Below, in pieces: positions 44,963 through 57,020 of a DNA stretch of 64,000 nucleotides. The first letter of the stretch is position 1; each line of letters opens with the position of its first letter. A model generated the notes under the pieces. That model saw only the letters and a list, made by a program, of their open reading frames with translations, searched no databases and was not told where the DNA came from. The stretch covers positions 357,288,031 through 357,352,030 of the forward strand of contig CM077672.1 in NCBI GenBank assembly GCA_039707655.1, given 5' to 3'. A program made the position numbers and the translations under genes. Origin of the DNA: Elymus sibiricus. Taxonomy: Eukaryota; Streptophyta; Magnoliopsida; Poales; Poaceae.

Positions 44963-46466
44963 TGATACGTCTTCCTCGTATCTATAATTTTTGATTGTTT
45001 CATGCCAATATTCTACAACTTTCACATATTTTTGGCAACATTTTATATTATTTTTCTGACTAACATATTGATCCAGTGCCCAGTGCCAGTTCCTATTTGT
45101 TGCATGTTTTTCGTTTCGCAGAATATCCATATCGAACGAAGACCAAATGCAATAAAAATTTACGGAGATTTATTTTGTAATATATGTGATTTTTGGGAAG
45201 AAGAATCAACGCAAGACGGTGTCCGAGGTGGCCACGAGGCACCAGGGCGCGCCTGGGGGGGGGGGCAAACTCGCCCTGGTGGCTCGTGAGCACCTCGTAA
45301 GTCAGTTGGTGCCCTTCTTCGGCCGCAAGGAAGCTAATATCTGCAAAAAAATCGTATTAAAATTTCAGCGTAATCGGAGTTAAGGATCTCCGGGAATTTA
45401 AGAAACGGTGAAGGGCCAGAAAAGAGGAACGCGAAACAGAAGAGAACAGAGAGAGATCCAATCTAGGAGGGGCTCCTGCCCCTCCGCCCCCATGGCAGCC
45501 ATGGACCAGAGGGGAAACTCTCCTCCCATCTAGGGGGGAGGCCAAGGAAGAAGAAGAAGAAGAAGGAGGGGGCTCTCTCCCCCTCTCTTCCGGTGGCGCC
45601 GGAGCCCCGCCGGGGGAACCATCGTGACGGTGATCTACACCAACAACTTCGCCGCCGTCAACACCAACTCTCTCCCCCTCTATGCAGCGGTGTAACACCT
45701 CTTCTCCCCACTGTAATATCTACTTAAACATGGTGCTCAACGCTATATATTATTTCCCAATGATGTATGGCTATCCTATGATGTTTGATTAGATTCGTTT
45801 TATCCTATGGGTTGATTGATGATCGTGATTGGTTTGAGTTGTATGTTTTATTTTGGTGCTATCCTATGGTGCCCTCCGTGTCGCACAAGCATGAGGGATT
45901 CCCGCTGTAGGGTGTTGCAATACGTTCATAATTCTCTTATGGTGGGCGGCTAGAGTGACAGAAGCTTACACCCAAGTAAGGGGGTTGTTTCGTATGGGAG
46001 TAAAGGGGACTTGATACTTAATGCTATGGTTGGGTTTTACCTTAATGATCTTTGGTAGTTGCGGGTGCTTGCTAGAGTTCCAATCATAAGTGCATATGAT
46101 CCAAGTACAGAAAGTATGTTAGCTCATGCCTCTCCCTCATATAAAATTGCAATAATGATTACCAGTCTAGTTATCGATTGCCTAGGGACAAATCATTCTC
46201 TTGTGTTACAAAAACTTTCTACTAAACAACTAACTTTTATTATTTTGCAAATTACTCGTAGTTTTATTCTTGCAAACCTATCCTATCACCTACAAAATAG
46301 TTTTATACTTGTTCTAGGTAAAGCGAACGTTAAGTGCGCGTAGAGTTGTATCGGTGGTCGATAGAACTTGAAGGGAATATTGATTCTACCTTTAGCTCCT
46401 CGTTGGGTTTGACACTCTTATTTATCAAAAAAGCTACAATTGATCCCCTATACTTGTGGGTTATCA
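44963..46466 (+). repeat. 5' LTR of N, unit 2
   Basis: 1,504 bases, TGATACGTCTTCCTCG to ACTTGTGGGTTATCA. The loop hairpin holds 11 G (45,255-45,265). Confidence 0.88.
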
Positions 46467-46477
46467 AGACCTTTTTC

Positions 46478-46495
46478 TGGCGCCGTTGCCAGGGA
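46478..46495 (+). other. primer-binding site of N, unit 2 (tRNA-Asp type)
   Basis: TGGCGCCGTTGCCAGGGA lies 11 bases after the LTR. It matches tRNA-Asp better than the unit 1 copy at the central G, but has A where G is expected near the end. Confidence 0.8.
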
Positions 46496-46585
46496 GCAAT
46501 AGCGTGGGGTTGATATTCTCGTGTGTGCTTGTTTGCTTTATCACTAAGTAGTTTTTATTTTGTGCTCTTGTTTTCTATCTTACTT

Positions 46586-47932
46586 ATGGGTAGGAAACGT
46601 AAAATACCAAAAAAATTAGTTGTACCTACTAAACCAACGGTTGAAGAACCACCCAAAATCTATCATACTGCTGAAGCTTTCTACTTGGATCATCTTCGAT
46701 CCCTATGTGCTCATGCTGAAAACCCAACTAGCTTAGTTGAGGGAAAATCATTAGATGAGCATGCTCATTTTGTGTGACACCGCTTATCTCAAAAAGGGAA
46801 ACTTTTATGGCATCATATTAATACTATGCATTGCTATGCTTGGAATTTATGCGAAATACATGATTTTACTTGTTGTTCTGAAGACCCTAAGAAACACCTT
46901 CCCTACCAATGTGAGTCTAGTGATAATGGAATCATATCTTCATATGCTAAAGGTGTTTATAGTTACTATGATATTGAACAAATTAAAGAATTTGTTGCTT
47001 TTAAGGGTGCTTATGAAATTGCTTCTTTGATTGAAAAGTATGATGCTACTCTTTACAAATCTGAAAATTCTGCCATACTTAAATATTGCTATGAAAACTA
47101 TGCTTCTAATGCTTATGTGAAAGAATATATTGAGGACACCTCCGCTGTCCAAGAAGAGACTAATATTTTGCAGGCTCCTATGGAAGAAGAAAATGATGAC
47201 ACTGTGAGCTCATTAGATGAAAAAGATGATGAGGAGAGCGAAGAACAAAGGGAGGAAGAGCGGATTAGCTACCCGTGCCAACCTTCTATTGAGAGTAACT
47301 CTTCAACTCATACATTGTTTAATTTCCCTTCATGCTTACCGAAGGATGAATGCTATGATGATTGCTATGATCCCTTTGATTCGTTTGAAATATCCCTTTT
47401 TGATGAAATTGATGCTTGCTATGCTTGTGGCCATGATGCCAATATGAATGATGCTTATGGAGATGAACTTGCTATAATTCCTTATGTTAAACATGAAATT
47501 GTTGCTATTGCACCCACACATAATAGTCCTATTATCTTTTTGAATTCTCCCAACTACACTATATCGGAGAAGTTTGCGCTTATTAAGGATTATATGGATG
47601 GGTTACGTTTTACTACTACACATGATGGTTTTGATGGATATAATATGCATGTGCTTGCTGCTCCTACTTGCAATTATTATGAGAGAGGAACTACAACTCC
47701 ACCTCTCTATGTTTCCAATATGATAAAATTGCAAGAAACATTTTATACTATGCATTGGCCTTTACTTGATGTGCATGAATTGTTCTTTTATGACATGCCG
47801 ATGCATAGGAAGAGAGTTAGACTTCGTCATTGCATGATATATGTTGCTTTGTGCTCACTACTAAAATACAAATCATTGTTAATTAAAATTGGCTTTGATA
47901 TACCTTGGGATCCGGGTGGATTAATTACATGA
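46586..47932 (+). pseudogene. orphan reading frame of element N, one internal stop
   Basis: MGRKRKIPKKLVVPTKP to DIPWDPGGLIT, 448 codons in a single frame apart from a TGA at 46,775-46,777, where unit 1 has CGA (Arg). The region around 46,860 that is shifted in unit 1 is in frame here. Features: basic start (KRKIPKK), Cys-rich segment (DFTCCSEDPKKHLPYQC) near residue 95, an acidic region (SSLDEKDDEESEEQREEE), then DACYACGHDANMNDAYGDEL and YVKHEIVAIAPTHNSPIIF. A 12-base repeat adds ECYD before DCYD relative to unit 1. No known retroelement enzyme domain. Position between primer site and spacer equals that of gag, so a diverged gag-like or accessory protein is possible, but this is inference. 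Confidence 0.75.
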
Positions 47933-48049
47933 GCACTTTATGCCTAGCTTAATGGCATTAAAGAAAGCGCTGCTAGGGAGACAACCCGGAAGTTTTAGAG
48001 AGTCATTTTATTCTGTTGTGTGCTTTTAAAAAGTTTAAAAAATATATAT
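47933..48049 (+). other. non-coding part of N up to the copia insertion
   Basis: Copy of 18,470-18,590. The rest of the spacer resumes at 57,021 after the copia element. Confidence 0.75.
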
Positions 48050-48054
48050 ATAGA
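48050..48054. repeat. TSD of the copia element, left copy (ATAGA)
   Basis: ATAGA lies before TGTTGGGGAACG and recurs at 57,016-57,020. The pre-insertion sequence ATATAGAGGAGAACC is preserved in unit 1 near 18,590. Confidence 0.95.
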
Positions 48055-49869
48055 TGTTGGGGAACGTTGCATGGGAAACAAAATTTTTCCTACGCACACA
48101 CAAGATCTATCCATGGTGATGAGCATCTACGAGAGGGAGAGTGAATCTACATACCCTTGTAGATCGCTAAGCGGAAGCGTTTAAGAAACGCGGTTGATGT
48201 AGTCGAACGTCTCCGCGATCCAAATCGCAAGTCGTCCCTCGATCCGATCACGAACTAGCGCCGAACGGACGGCACCTCCGCGTTCAACACACGTACGGCT
48301 TGATGACGCCTTCACCTCCTCGATCCAGCGAGCGATGGTGAAGTAGTGGTTGAGTTCCAGCAGCACGACGGCGTGGTGATGGTGGTGAGGAACAATCTCT
48401 GCAGGGCTTCGCCAAGCGCTACGGAGATTATGACGGAGGAACTAGAGGGTTAGGGTTGCCGCACACGGCTTGGGGAAATCTTGATGTATCCCGTGTGCTA
48501 GCCCTGCCCCTCTATTTATATGTTGAGCCTTGGGGTCTAAACTTGGAGTAAAAGCCTCCTCCAGGTCGGTTTTGCCCGCACAAGGTCGGTTTGGCCTGCA
48601 GGGAAAGAGTCTAACTCGGATCCCTGCCGAACCGTGCACAGCCGCGCACAAGCGGTAGTACCGCTTCACCAAGCGGTAGTACCGCTTGGGCGGTAGTACC
48701 GCTTCACAAAATGGTAGTACCGCTTACGCGGCAGCAAAACTACTTTTTGCACTTTCCAATACCTCGTGGGCGTTATCCCTTTGGCCCATATAAAGTGTTG
48801 CTGTACCCGAACACTTCGGTAAACATCCGGAACCCCTTCCGGTGAATTCCGGAACCCTTCCGGAGATCAAAACACTATTATCACATATATCAATCTTTAC
48901 CTCCAGACTATTCTGGAGATCCTCGTCATGTCCGGGATCTTATCCGGGACTCCGAACAACCTTCGGTCACCAACAAAATAACTCAATTATACTAATCGTC
49001 ACCAAACGTTAAGTGTGTAGACCCTGCGGGTTCGAGAACTAAGTAGACATGACCGAGACACTTCTACGATCAATAACCAATAGCGGGACCTGGATGCCCA
49101 TATTGGCTCCTACATATTCTACGAAGATCTTTATCGGTCGAACCTCTATGTCAAGGATTCAGTTAATCCCGTATGCTATTCCCTTTGTTCTTCGGTATGT
49201 TACTTGTCCGAGATTCGATCGTCGGTATCTCTATACCTAGTTCAATCTCGTTACCGGCAAGTCTCTTTACTCGTTCCGTAATACAAGATCTCGTGGCTAA
49301 CACTTTAGTCACATTGCTTGCAAGGCTCATTGTGATGTTGTATTACCGAGTGGGCCCTGAGATACCTCTCCGTCACACAGAGTAACAAATTCCAGTCTTG
49401 ATCCATGCCAACCCAACAGACACCCTCGGAGATACCTGTAGAGCACCTTTATAGTCACCCAGTTACGTTGCGACATTTGATACACACAAGGTATTCCTCC
49501 GGTGTCAGTGAGTTGCATGATCTCATGGTCAAAGGAACAGATACTTGACATGCAGAAAACAATAGCAATAAACTGACACGATCAAATGCTACGTTTACAG
49601 TTTGGGTCTTGTCCATCACATCATTCTCCTAATGATGTGATCCCGTTATCAAATGACATCTCATGTCAATGGCTAGGAAACCTTAACCATCTTTGATCAA
49701 CGAGCTAGTCAACTAGAGGCATACTAGGGACACAGTGTTGTCTATGTACCCACACATGTATTTGAGTTTCCAATCAATACAATTATAGCATGGATAATAA
49801 ATGATTATCATGAACAAGGAAATATAATAATAACCAATTTATTATTGCCTCTAGGGCATATTTCCAACA
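48055..49869 (-). repeat. 3' LTR of the copia element
   Basis: 1,815 bases; left copy in the plus orientation. It contains four copies (one degraded) of the GCGGTAGTACCGC palindrome, against five in the other LTR, and a TATAAATA box at 48,512-48,520 (minus). Confidence 0.95.
48650..48725. repeat. palindromic GCGGTAGTACCGC array, 3' LTR
   Basis: Three intact copies of AGCGGTAGTACCGCT (partly lacking the first A) and one ATGGTAGTACCGCT. Each unit is a perfect 13-base palindrome around GTAC-type symmetry. Confidence 0.9.
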
Positions 49870-49881
49870 GTCTCCCACTTG
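49870..49881 (-). other. polypurine tract of the copia element
   Basis: On the minus strand CAAGTGGGAGAC lies directly before the 3' LTR start. Confidence 0.75.
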
Positions 49882-49919
49882 CACTAGAGTCAATAATCTA
49901 GTTCACATCACTATGTGAT

Positions 49920-52900
49920 TTACATTGTAATGAATCGAACACCCATGCAGTTCTGGTGTTGTTCATGTTTAGCCCTTGGAAGAGGTTTAGTCATCGGATC
50001 TGCAACATTTAGATCCGTGTGTACTTTGCAAATATTTATGTCGTCCTCCTTGATGTAATCGCGGATGGAATTGAAACGTCGCTTTATGTGTCTGGTCCTC
50101 TTGTGAAATCTTGGTTCCTTGGCTAGAGAAATGGCACCAGTATTATCACAAAACAGAGTCATTGGGTTAAGTGCACTAGGCACTACTCCAAGATCTGTCA
50201 TGAACTCCTTCATCCAGACACCTTCCTTCGCCGCCTCCGAGGCAGCGATGTACTCCGCTTCGCATGTAGAATCTGCTACCACGCTTTGCTTGGAACTGCA
50301 CCAGCTAACCGCACCCCCATTAAGAATAAATACGTATCCGGTTTGCGACTTAGAGTCATCCGGATCAGTGTCAAAGCTTGCATCGACGTAACCCATTACG
50401 ACGAGCTCTTGATCACCTCCATAAACGAGAAACATGTCCTTAGTCCTTTTCAGGTACTTCAGGATATTCTTGACCGCCGTCCAGTGTTCCATTCCTGGAT
50501 CACTTTGAAACCTTCCGACCATACTTATGGCAAGGCTGACATCGGGTCTTGTGCACAGCATTGCATACATGATAGAGCCTATGGCCGAAGCATAGGGGAT
50601 GACACTCATCTTTTCTCTATCTTCTGCAGTCACTGGGCATTGAGTCTTACTCAACTTTACACCTTGCAAAACAGGCAAGAACCCCTTCTTGGACTGATCC
50701 ATTTTGAACTTCTTCAAAATCTTATCAAGGTATGTGCTTTGCGAAAGTCCTATTAAGCGTCTTGATCTATCTCTATAGATCTTGATGCCTAATATGAAAG
50801 CAGCTTCTCCTAGGTCCTTCATTGAAAAACTCTTGTTCAAATATTCCTTTATGCTTTCCAGCATTTCTATATTGTTTCCAATCAGTAATATGTCATCCAC
50901 ATATAATATTAGAAACGCTATAGAGCTCCCACTCACTTTCTTGTAAATACAAGCTTCTCCGTAAACTTGTATAAACTCGAACGCTTTGATCACCTCATCA
51001 AAACGAAGATTCCAACTCCGAGATGCTTGCACCAGTCCATAAATGGATCGCTGGAGTTTGCAAACTTTGTCAGCATTCTCTGGATCGACAAAACCTTCTG
51101 GTTGCATCATATACAACTCTTCCTTAAGGTAACCGTTAAGGAACGCTGTTTTGACATCCATCTGCCAAATTTCATAATCGAAAAAGGCAGCTATTGCTAA
51201 CATGATTCTGACGGACTTAAGCATCGCTACGGGTGAGAAGGTCTCATCGTAGTCAACTCCTTGAACTTGTGAAAAACCCTTTGCCACAAGTCGAGCTTTA
51301 TAGACGGTGACATTACCGTCCGCGTCCGTCTTCCTCTAAAAGATCCATTTGTTCTGAATGGCCTTACGCCCTTCAGGTAATACTTCCAAAGTCCATACTT
51401 TGTTTTCATACATGGATCCCATCTCGGATTTCATGGCCTCTAACCACTTCTCGGAATCCGGGCCCATCATCGCTTCTCCATAGCTCGTAGGTTCATCGTT
51501 GTCTAACAACATGACCTCTAAGACAGGGTTGCCGTACCACTCGGGAGCAGTACGCGTCCTTGTCGACCTACGAGGTTCGATAGCAACTTGATCCAAAGCT
51601 TCATGATCATCATCATTAACTTCCTCTTCAGCTAATGTAGGCTCCACAGAAACAACTTTCTGCACTGCGCTACTCTCAGGTTGAAGTAAAGGTTCAACAA
51701 CCTCATCAAGTTCTATCTTCCTCCCACTCAATTCTTTCGAGAGAAACTCTTTCTCAAGAAATGTTCCGTTTTTAGCGACAAACACTTTGCCTTCGGATCT
51801 GAGATAGAAGGTATACCCAACTGTCTCTTTTGGGTATCCTATGAAGACGCATTTCTCCGCTTTGGGTTCCAGCTTTTCAGGCTGAAGCTTTTTGACATAA
51901 GCATCACATCCCCAAATCTTAAGAAACGACAGCTTTGGCTTCTTGCCAAACCAAAGTTCATATGGCGTTGTCTCAACGGATTTCGATGGTGCCCTATTTA
52001 AAGTGAATGCAGCTGTCTCTAATGCATAACCCCAAAACGATAGTGGCAAATCGGCAAGAGACATCATAGATCGCACCATATCCAATAAAGTTCGATTACG
52101 ACGTTCGGACACACCATTACGCTGTGGTGTTCCAGGCGGTGTCAGTTGTGAAACAATTCCATATTGTCTTAAGTGACTGCCAAACTCATAACTCAGATAT
52201 TCTCCTCCTCGATCAGATCGTAGGAATTTAATCTTCTTGTTACGATGATTCTCAACTTCACTCTGAAATTGTTTGAACTTTTCAAATGTTTCAGACTTGT
52301 GTTTCATTAAGTAAATATACCCATATCTACTTAAGTCATCAGTGAAGGTGAGAAAGTAACGATAACCACCGCGCGCTTCAATACTCATCGGACCACACAC
52401 ATCAGTATGTATGATTTCCAATAAGTCACTTGCCCGTTCCATTGTTCCAGAGAACGGCGTTTTAGTCATCTTGCCCAAGAGGCATGGCTCACATGTGTCA
52501 AGTGATTCAAAATCAAGTGACTCCAAAAGTCCATCAGCATGGAGCTTCCTCATGCGTTTTACGCCAATATGACCTAAACGGCAGTGCCACAAGAAAGTGG
52601 TATTATCATTATCAATCCTACATCTTTTGGCATCAATGTTATGAACATGTGTATCATTACTATCGAGATTCAATAAGAATAAACCGCTTACATTGGGTGC
52701 ATGACCATAAAAGATATTACCCATATAAATAGAACAACCATTATTCTCTGATTTAAATGAGTAACCGTCTCGCAATAAACAAGATCCAGATATAATGTTC
52801 ATGCTTAACGCAGGCACCAAATAACACTTATTTAGGTTCATCACTAATCCCGACGGTAATCGAAGAGCGAGCGTGCCGACGGCGATCACATCAACCTTGG

Positions 52901-53903
52901 AACCATTTCCCACGCGCATCGTCACTTCGTCCTTTGCCAGCCTCCGTCTATTCCGCAGTTCCTTTTTAGAGTTGCAAATATGAGCAACCGCACCGGTATC
53001 AAATACCCAGGCACTACAACGAGGGTTGGCAAGGAACATATCAATAACATGTATATCATATATACCTTGTTTGTTGTTGGCCGCCTTCTTGTCAGCCAAA
53101 TACTTGGGGCAGTTCCGCTTCCAGTGTCCAGTTCCCTTGCAATGAAAGCACTCAGTTTCTGGTTTGGGTCCAACCTTGGGTTTCTTCACAGGAGCAGCAA
53201 CTGCTTTGCCACCCTTCTTAGATTTACCCTTCTTACCCTTGCCATTTTTCTTGAAACTAGTGGTTTTATTGATCATCAACACTTGATGCTCCTTCTGAAT
53301 TTCAGACTCAGCGGCTTTCAGCATCGCAAACAGCTCGGCGACTGACTTGTTCATCCCGTGCATGTTATAGTTCAACACGAAGCTCTTGTAGCTAGGTGGC
53401 AATGATTGAAGAACTCTGTCAGTGATAGCCTCTGGCGGAAGGGGCATCCCCAATTCAGCCAGACGGGTGGAGTACCCAGACATTCTGAGCACGTGATCAC
53501 TGATAGACCCGTTCTCCTCCATCTTGCAAGCATAGAACTTATCGGAGATCTCATATCTCTCGATCCGGGCATTCTTCTGAAAGATAAACTTCAACTCCTG
53601 GAACATCTCATATGCTCCATGACGTTCAAAACGTCTTTGAAGTCCCGGTTCTAAGCCATACAACATTGCACATTGAACTATTGAGTAATCATCAGAACGA
53701 GCCTGCCAGGCGTTCACAACGTCTAGAGACTCAACTGGAGCGGGTGGATCACCAAGCGGTGCATCAAGGACATAAGCTTTCTGGGAAGTCGTAAGGATAA
53801 TCCTTAGATTACGGGCCCAGTCCACAAAGTTACTTCCATCATCTTTCAACTTAGCTTTCTCTAGGAACGCATTAAAATTCAGGGGTGCTACTGCGCGAGC
53901 CAT
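49920..53903 (-). pseudogene. copia gag-pol polyprotein with one internal stop
   Basis: One frame of 1,328 codons from ATG at 53,903 to the stop at 49,920, broken only by TAG at 51,338-51,336 after NKWIF. Order: gag (about 1-240), Lys-rich linker, zinc knuckle CFHCKGTGHWKRNC (about 252-265), protease WVFDTGAVAHICN (about 299-311), integrase zinc site HCRLGHIGVKRMRKLH with CEPC (440-474) and catalytic core HTDVCGPM, RSDRGGEYL, ERRNRT (about 499-602), then reverse transcriptase ending in the 3' frame with LYVDDILLIGNN, and RNase H with YVDASFDTDPDDSKSQTGY and CDNTGAISLA. It makes the particle, matures it, copies RNA to DNA and integrates it. The stop falls at the start of reverse transcriptase, so this copy would make gag, protease and integrase but not polymerase. 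YGLVQASRSWN has Val where the family usually has Lys. Confidence 0.93.
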
Positions 53904-55169
53904 GATCTACAACATAAAAATAGCAAAGACAACTTAGACTATTGTTCTAGATAATGAGTTTAGTTAATCATATTACTTAAAAAAACTCCCACTCAAATTG
54001 ACATCCCTCCGGTCATTCGAGTGTAACATGATCCAAATCCACCAACTCAAGTCCGATCATCACGTGAGTCGAGGTGGTTTCAATGGTGAACATCTTCATG
54101 TTGATCATATCTACTATATGACTCATGTTCGACCTTTCGGTCTCTTGTGTTCCGAGGCCATGTCTGTACATGCTAGGCTCGTCAAGTTTAACCCGAGTGT
54201 TCCGCGTGTGCAACATGGCTTGCACCCGTTGTATGTGAACGTGGAGTCTATCACACCCGATCATCACGGCGTGTCTCGAAACGACGAACTTTCGCAACGG
54301 TGCACACTCGGGGAGAACACAATTTATCTTGAAATTTAAGTGAGGGATCACCTTATAATGCTACCGTCGTCCTAAGCAAAATAAGATGCATAAAAGGATT
54401 AACATCACATGCAAATCATAAGTGACATGATATGGCCATGAACTTGTGCTTTTGATCTCCATCTCCAAAGCACCGGCATGATCTCCATCGTCACCGGCAT
54501 GACACCATGATCTCCATCATCTTGATCTCCATCAACGTGTCGCCATAAGGTTGTCGCGCCGACTGTTGCTTCCACGACTATTGCTAACGTTTAGCGATAA
54601 AGTAAAGCATTACATAGCGCTTAATGATTGACACGCAGGTCATACAATAATTAAAGACAACTCTATGGCTCCTGCCAGTTGCCGTACTCATCGACATGCA
54701 AGTCGTGATATTCTATACAACACATGATCATCTCATACATCACATATATCTCATCATGTAATTGGCCATATCATATCACATCATACCCTGCAAAAACAAG
54801 TTAGACGTCCTCTAATTGTTGTTGCAAATTTTACGTGGCTGCTACGGGTTTGCAATAACCGTTCTTACCTACGCAAAACCACAACGTGGTGTAGTGATTG
54901 CTTTTTGATCTTCTAAAAGAACCCTCTTCATTGAAATCGATTCAACTAAAGTGAGAGAGACAGACACCCGCTAGCCATCTTTATGCAACGAAGTTACATG
55001 ACAGTTGAAGGAACCTGTCTCGCGTAAGTGTACGCGTAATGTCGGTCCGGGCCGCTTCATCTCACAGTACCGCCGAATCAAATATCAACTAGTAACGGCA
55101 AGCAATATGTATACACCCACGCCCACAACTCGTTTGTGTTCTACTCGAGATCTCATCTACGCATAGACC
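53904..55169 (-). other. untranslated leader of the copia element
   Basis: 1.27 kb between the primer site and the gag ATG. On the plus strand it contains three close copies of GATCTCCAT(C/T)-type sequence (54,460-54,535). This is the usual place for packaging and dimerisation signals; none could be pinpointed. Confidence 0.7.
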
Positions 55170-55184
55170 TGGCTCATGATGCCA
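55170..55184 (-). other. primer-binding site of the copia element
   Basis: Minus strand TGGCATCATGAGCCA, one base from the LTR. It resembles the initiator-tRNA-Met complement TGGTATCAGAGCCA with one change and one extra T. Confidence 0.75.
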
Positions 55185-55642
55185 CTGTTGGGGAACGTTG
55201 CATGGGAAACAAAAATTTTCCTACGCACACACAAGATCTATCCATGGTGATGAGCATCTACGAGAGGGAGAGTGAATCTACATACCCTTGTAGATCGCTA
55301 AGCGGAAGCGTTTAAGAAACACGGTTGATGTAGTCGAACGTCTCCGCGATCCAAATCGCAAGTCGTCCCTCGATCCGATCACGAACTAGCGCCGAACGGA
55401 CGGCACCTCCGCGTTCAACACACGTACGGCTTGATGACGCCTTCACCTCCTCGATCCAGCGAGCGATGGTGAAGTAGTGGTTGAGGTCCAGCAGCACGAC
55501 GGCGTGGTGATGGTGGTGAGGAACAATCTCTGCAGGGCTTCGCCAAGCGCTACGGAGATTATGACGGAGGAACTAGAGGGTTAGGGTTGCCGCACACGGC
55601 TTGGGGAAATCTTGATGTATCCCGTGTGCTAGCCCTGCCCCT

Positions 55643-55651
55643 CTATTTATA
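55643..55651 (-). promoter_or_regulatory. TATA box in the copia 5' LTR
   Basis: TATAAATAG on the minus strand, followed by CCC-rich sequence. It is the likely core promoter for the element RNA by position within an Angela/BARE-type LTR. Confidence 0.6.
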
Positions 55652-55780
55652 TGTTGAGCCTTGGGGTCTAAACTTGGAGTAAAAGCCTCCTCCAGGTCGG
55701 TTTTGCCCGCACAAGGTCGGTTTGGCCCGCAGGGAAAGAGTCTAACTCGGATCCCTGCCGAACCGTGCACAGCCGCGCAC

Positions 55781-55871
55781 AAGCGGTAGTACCGCTCACA
55801 AGCGGTAGTACCGCTTGAGCGGTAGTACCGCTTCACCAAGCGGTAGTACCGCTTGGGCGGTAGTACCGCTT
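55781..55871. repeat. palindromic GCGGTAGTACCGC array, 5' LTR
   Basis: Five intact copies with short spacers (CACA, TGA, TCACCA, TGG), just downstream of the TATA box in the element's own direction. Confidence 0.9.
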
Positions 55872-57015
55872 ACGCGGCAGCAAAACTACTTTTTGCACTT
55901 TCCAATACCTCGTGGGCTTTATCCCTTTGGCCCATATAAAGTGTTGCTGTACCCGAACACTTCGGTAAACATCCGGAACCCCTTCCGGTGAATTCCGGAA
56001 CCCTTCCGGAGATCAAAACACTATTATCACATATATCAATCTTTACCTCCAGACTATTCCGGAGATCCTCGTCATGTCCGGGATCTTATCCGGGACTCCG
56101 AACAACCTTCGGTCACCAACAAAATAACTCAATTATACTAATCGTCACCAAACATTAAGTGTGTAGACCCTGCGGGTTCGAGAACTATGTAGACATGACC
56201 GAGACACTTCTACGATCAATAACCAATAGCGGGACCTGGATGCCCATATTGGCTCCTACATATTCTACGAAGATCTTTATCGGTCGAACCTCTATGTCAA
56301 GGATTCAGTTAATCCCGTATGCTATTCCCTTTGTTCTTCGGTATGTTACTTGTCCGAGATTCGATCGTCGGTATCTCTATACCTAGTTCAATCTCGTTAC
56401 CGGCAAGTCTCTTTACTCGTTCCGTAATACAAGATCTCGTTGCTAACACTTTAGTCACATTGCTTGCAAGGCTCATTGTGATGTTGTATTACCGAGTGGG
56501 CCCTGAGATACCTCTCCGTCACACAGAGTAACAAATTCCAGTCTTGATCCATGCCAACCCAACAGACACCCTCGGAGATACCTGTAGAGCACCTTTATAG
56601 TCACCCAGTTACGTTGCGACGTTTGATACACACAAGGTATTCCTCCGGTGTCAGTGAGTTGCATGATCTCATGGTCAAAGGAACAGATACTTGACATGCA
56701 AAAAACAATAGCAATAAACTGACACGATCAAATGCTACGTTTACAGTTTGGGTCTTGTCCATCACATCATTCTCCTAATGATGTGATCCCGTTATCAAAT
56801 GACATCTCATGTCAATGGCTAGGAAACCTTAACCATCTTTGATCAACGAGCTAGTCAACTAGAGGCATACTAGGGACACAGTGTTGTCTATGTACCCACA
56901 CATGTATTTGAGTTTCCAATCAATACAATTATAGCATGGATAATAAACGATTATCATGAACAAGGAAATATAATAATAACCAATTTATTATTGCCTCTAG
57001 GGCATATTTCCAACA

Positions 57016-57020
57016 ATAGA
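57016..57020. repeat. TSD of the copia element, right copy (ATAGA)
   Basis: Matches 48,050-48,054. Confidence 0.95.

Larger units (their letters stand above)
48055..57015 (-). mobile_element. Ty1/copia retrotransposon, Angela/BARE-1/WIS type, nearly intact
   Basis: 8,961 bases on the minus strand, perfect ATAGA target duplication, LTRs of 1,815 and 1,830 bases. On the minus strand the LTR reads TGTTGGAAATATGCCCTAG to GCAACGTTCCCCAACA. The internal region has a Met-initiator-like primer site, an untranslated leader, one long gag-pol frame and a polypurine tract. The only visible coding lesion is one stop. About a dozen LTR differences plus one repeat-number change indicate a recent insertion. 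The family name rests on remembered LTR ends. Confidence 0.93.
55186..57015 (-). repeat. 5' LTR of the copia element
   Basis: 1,830 bases, the promoter-bearing LTR. It is longer than the 3' LTR by one 15-base unit of the palindromic array. Confidence 0.95.
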
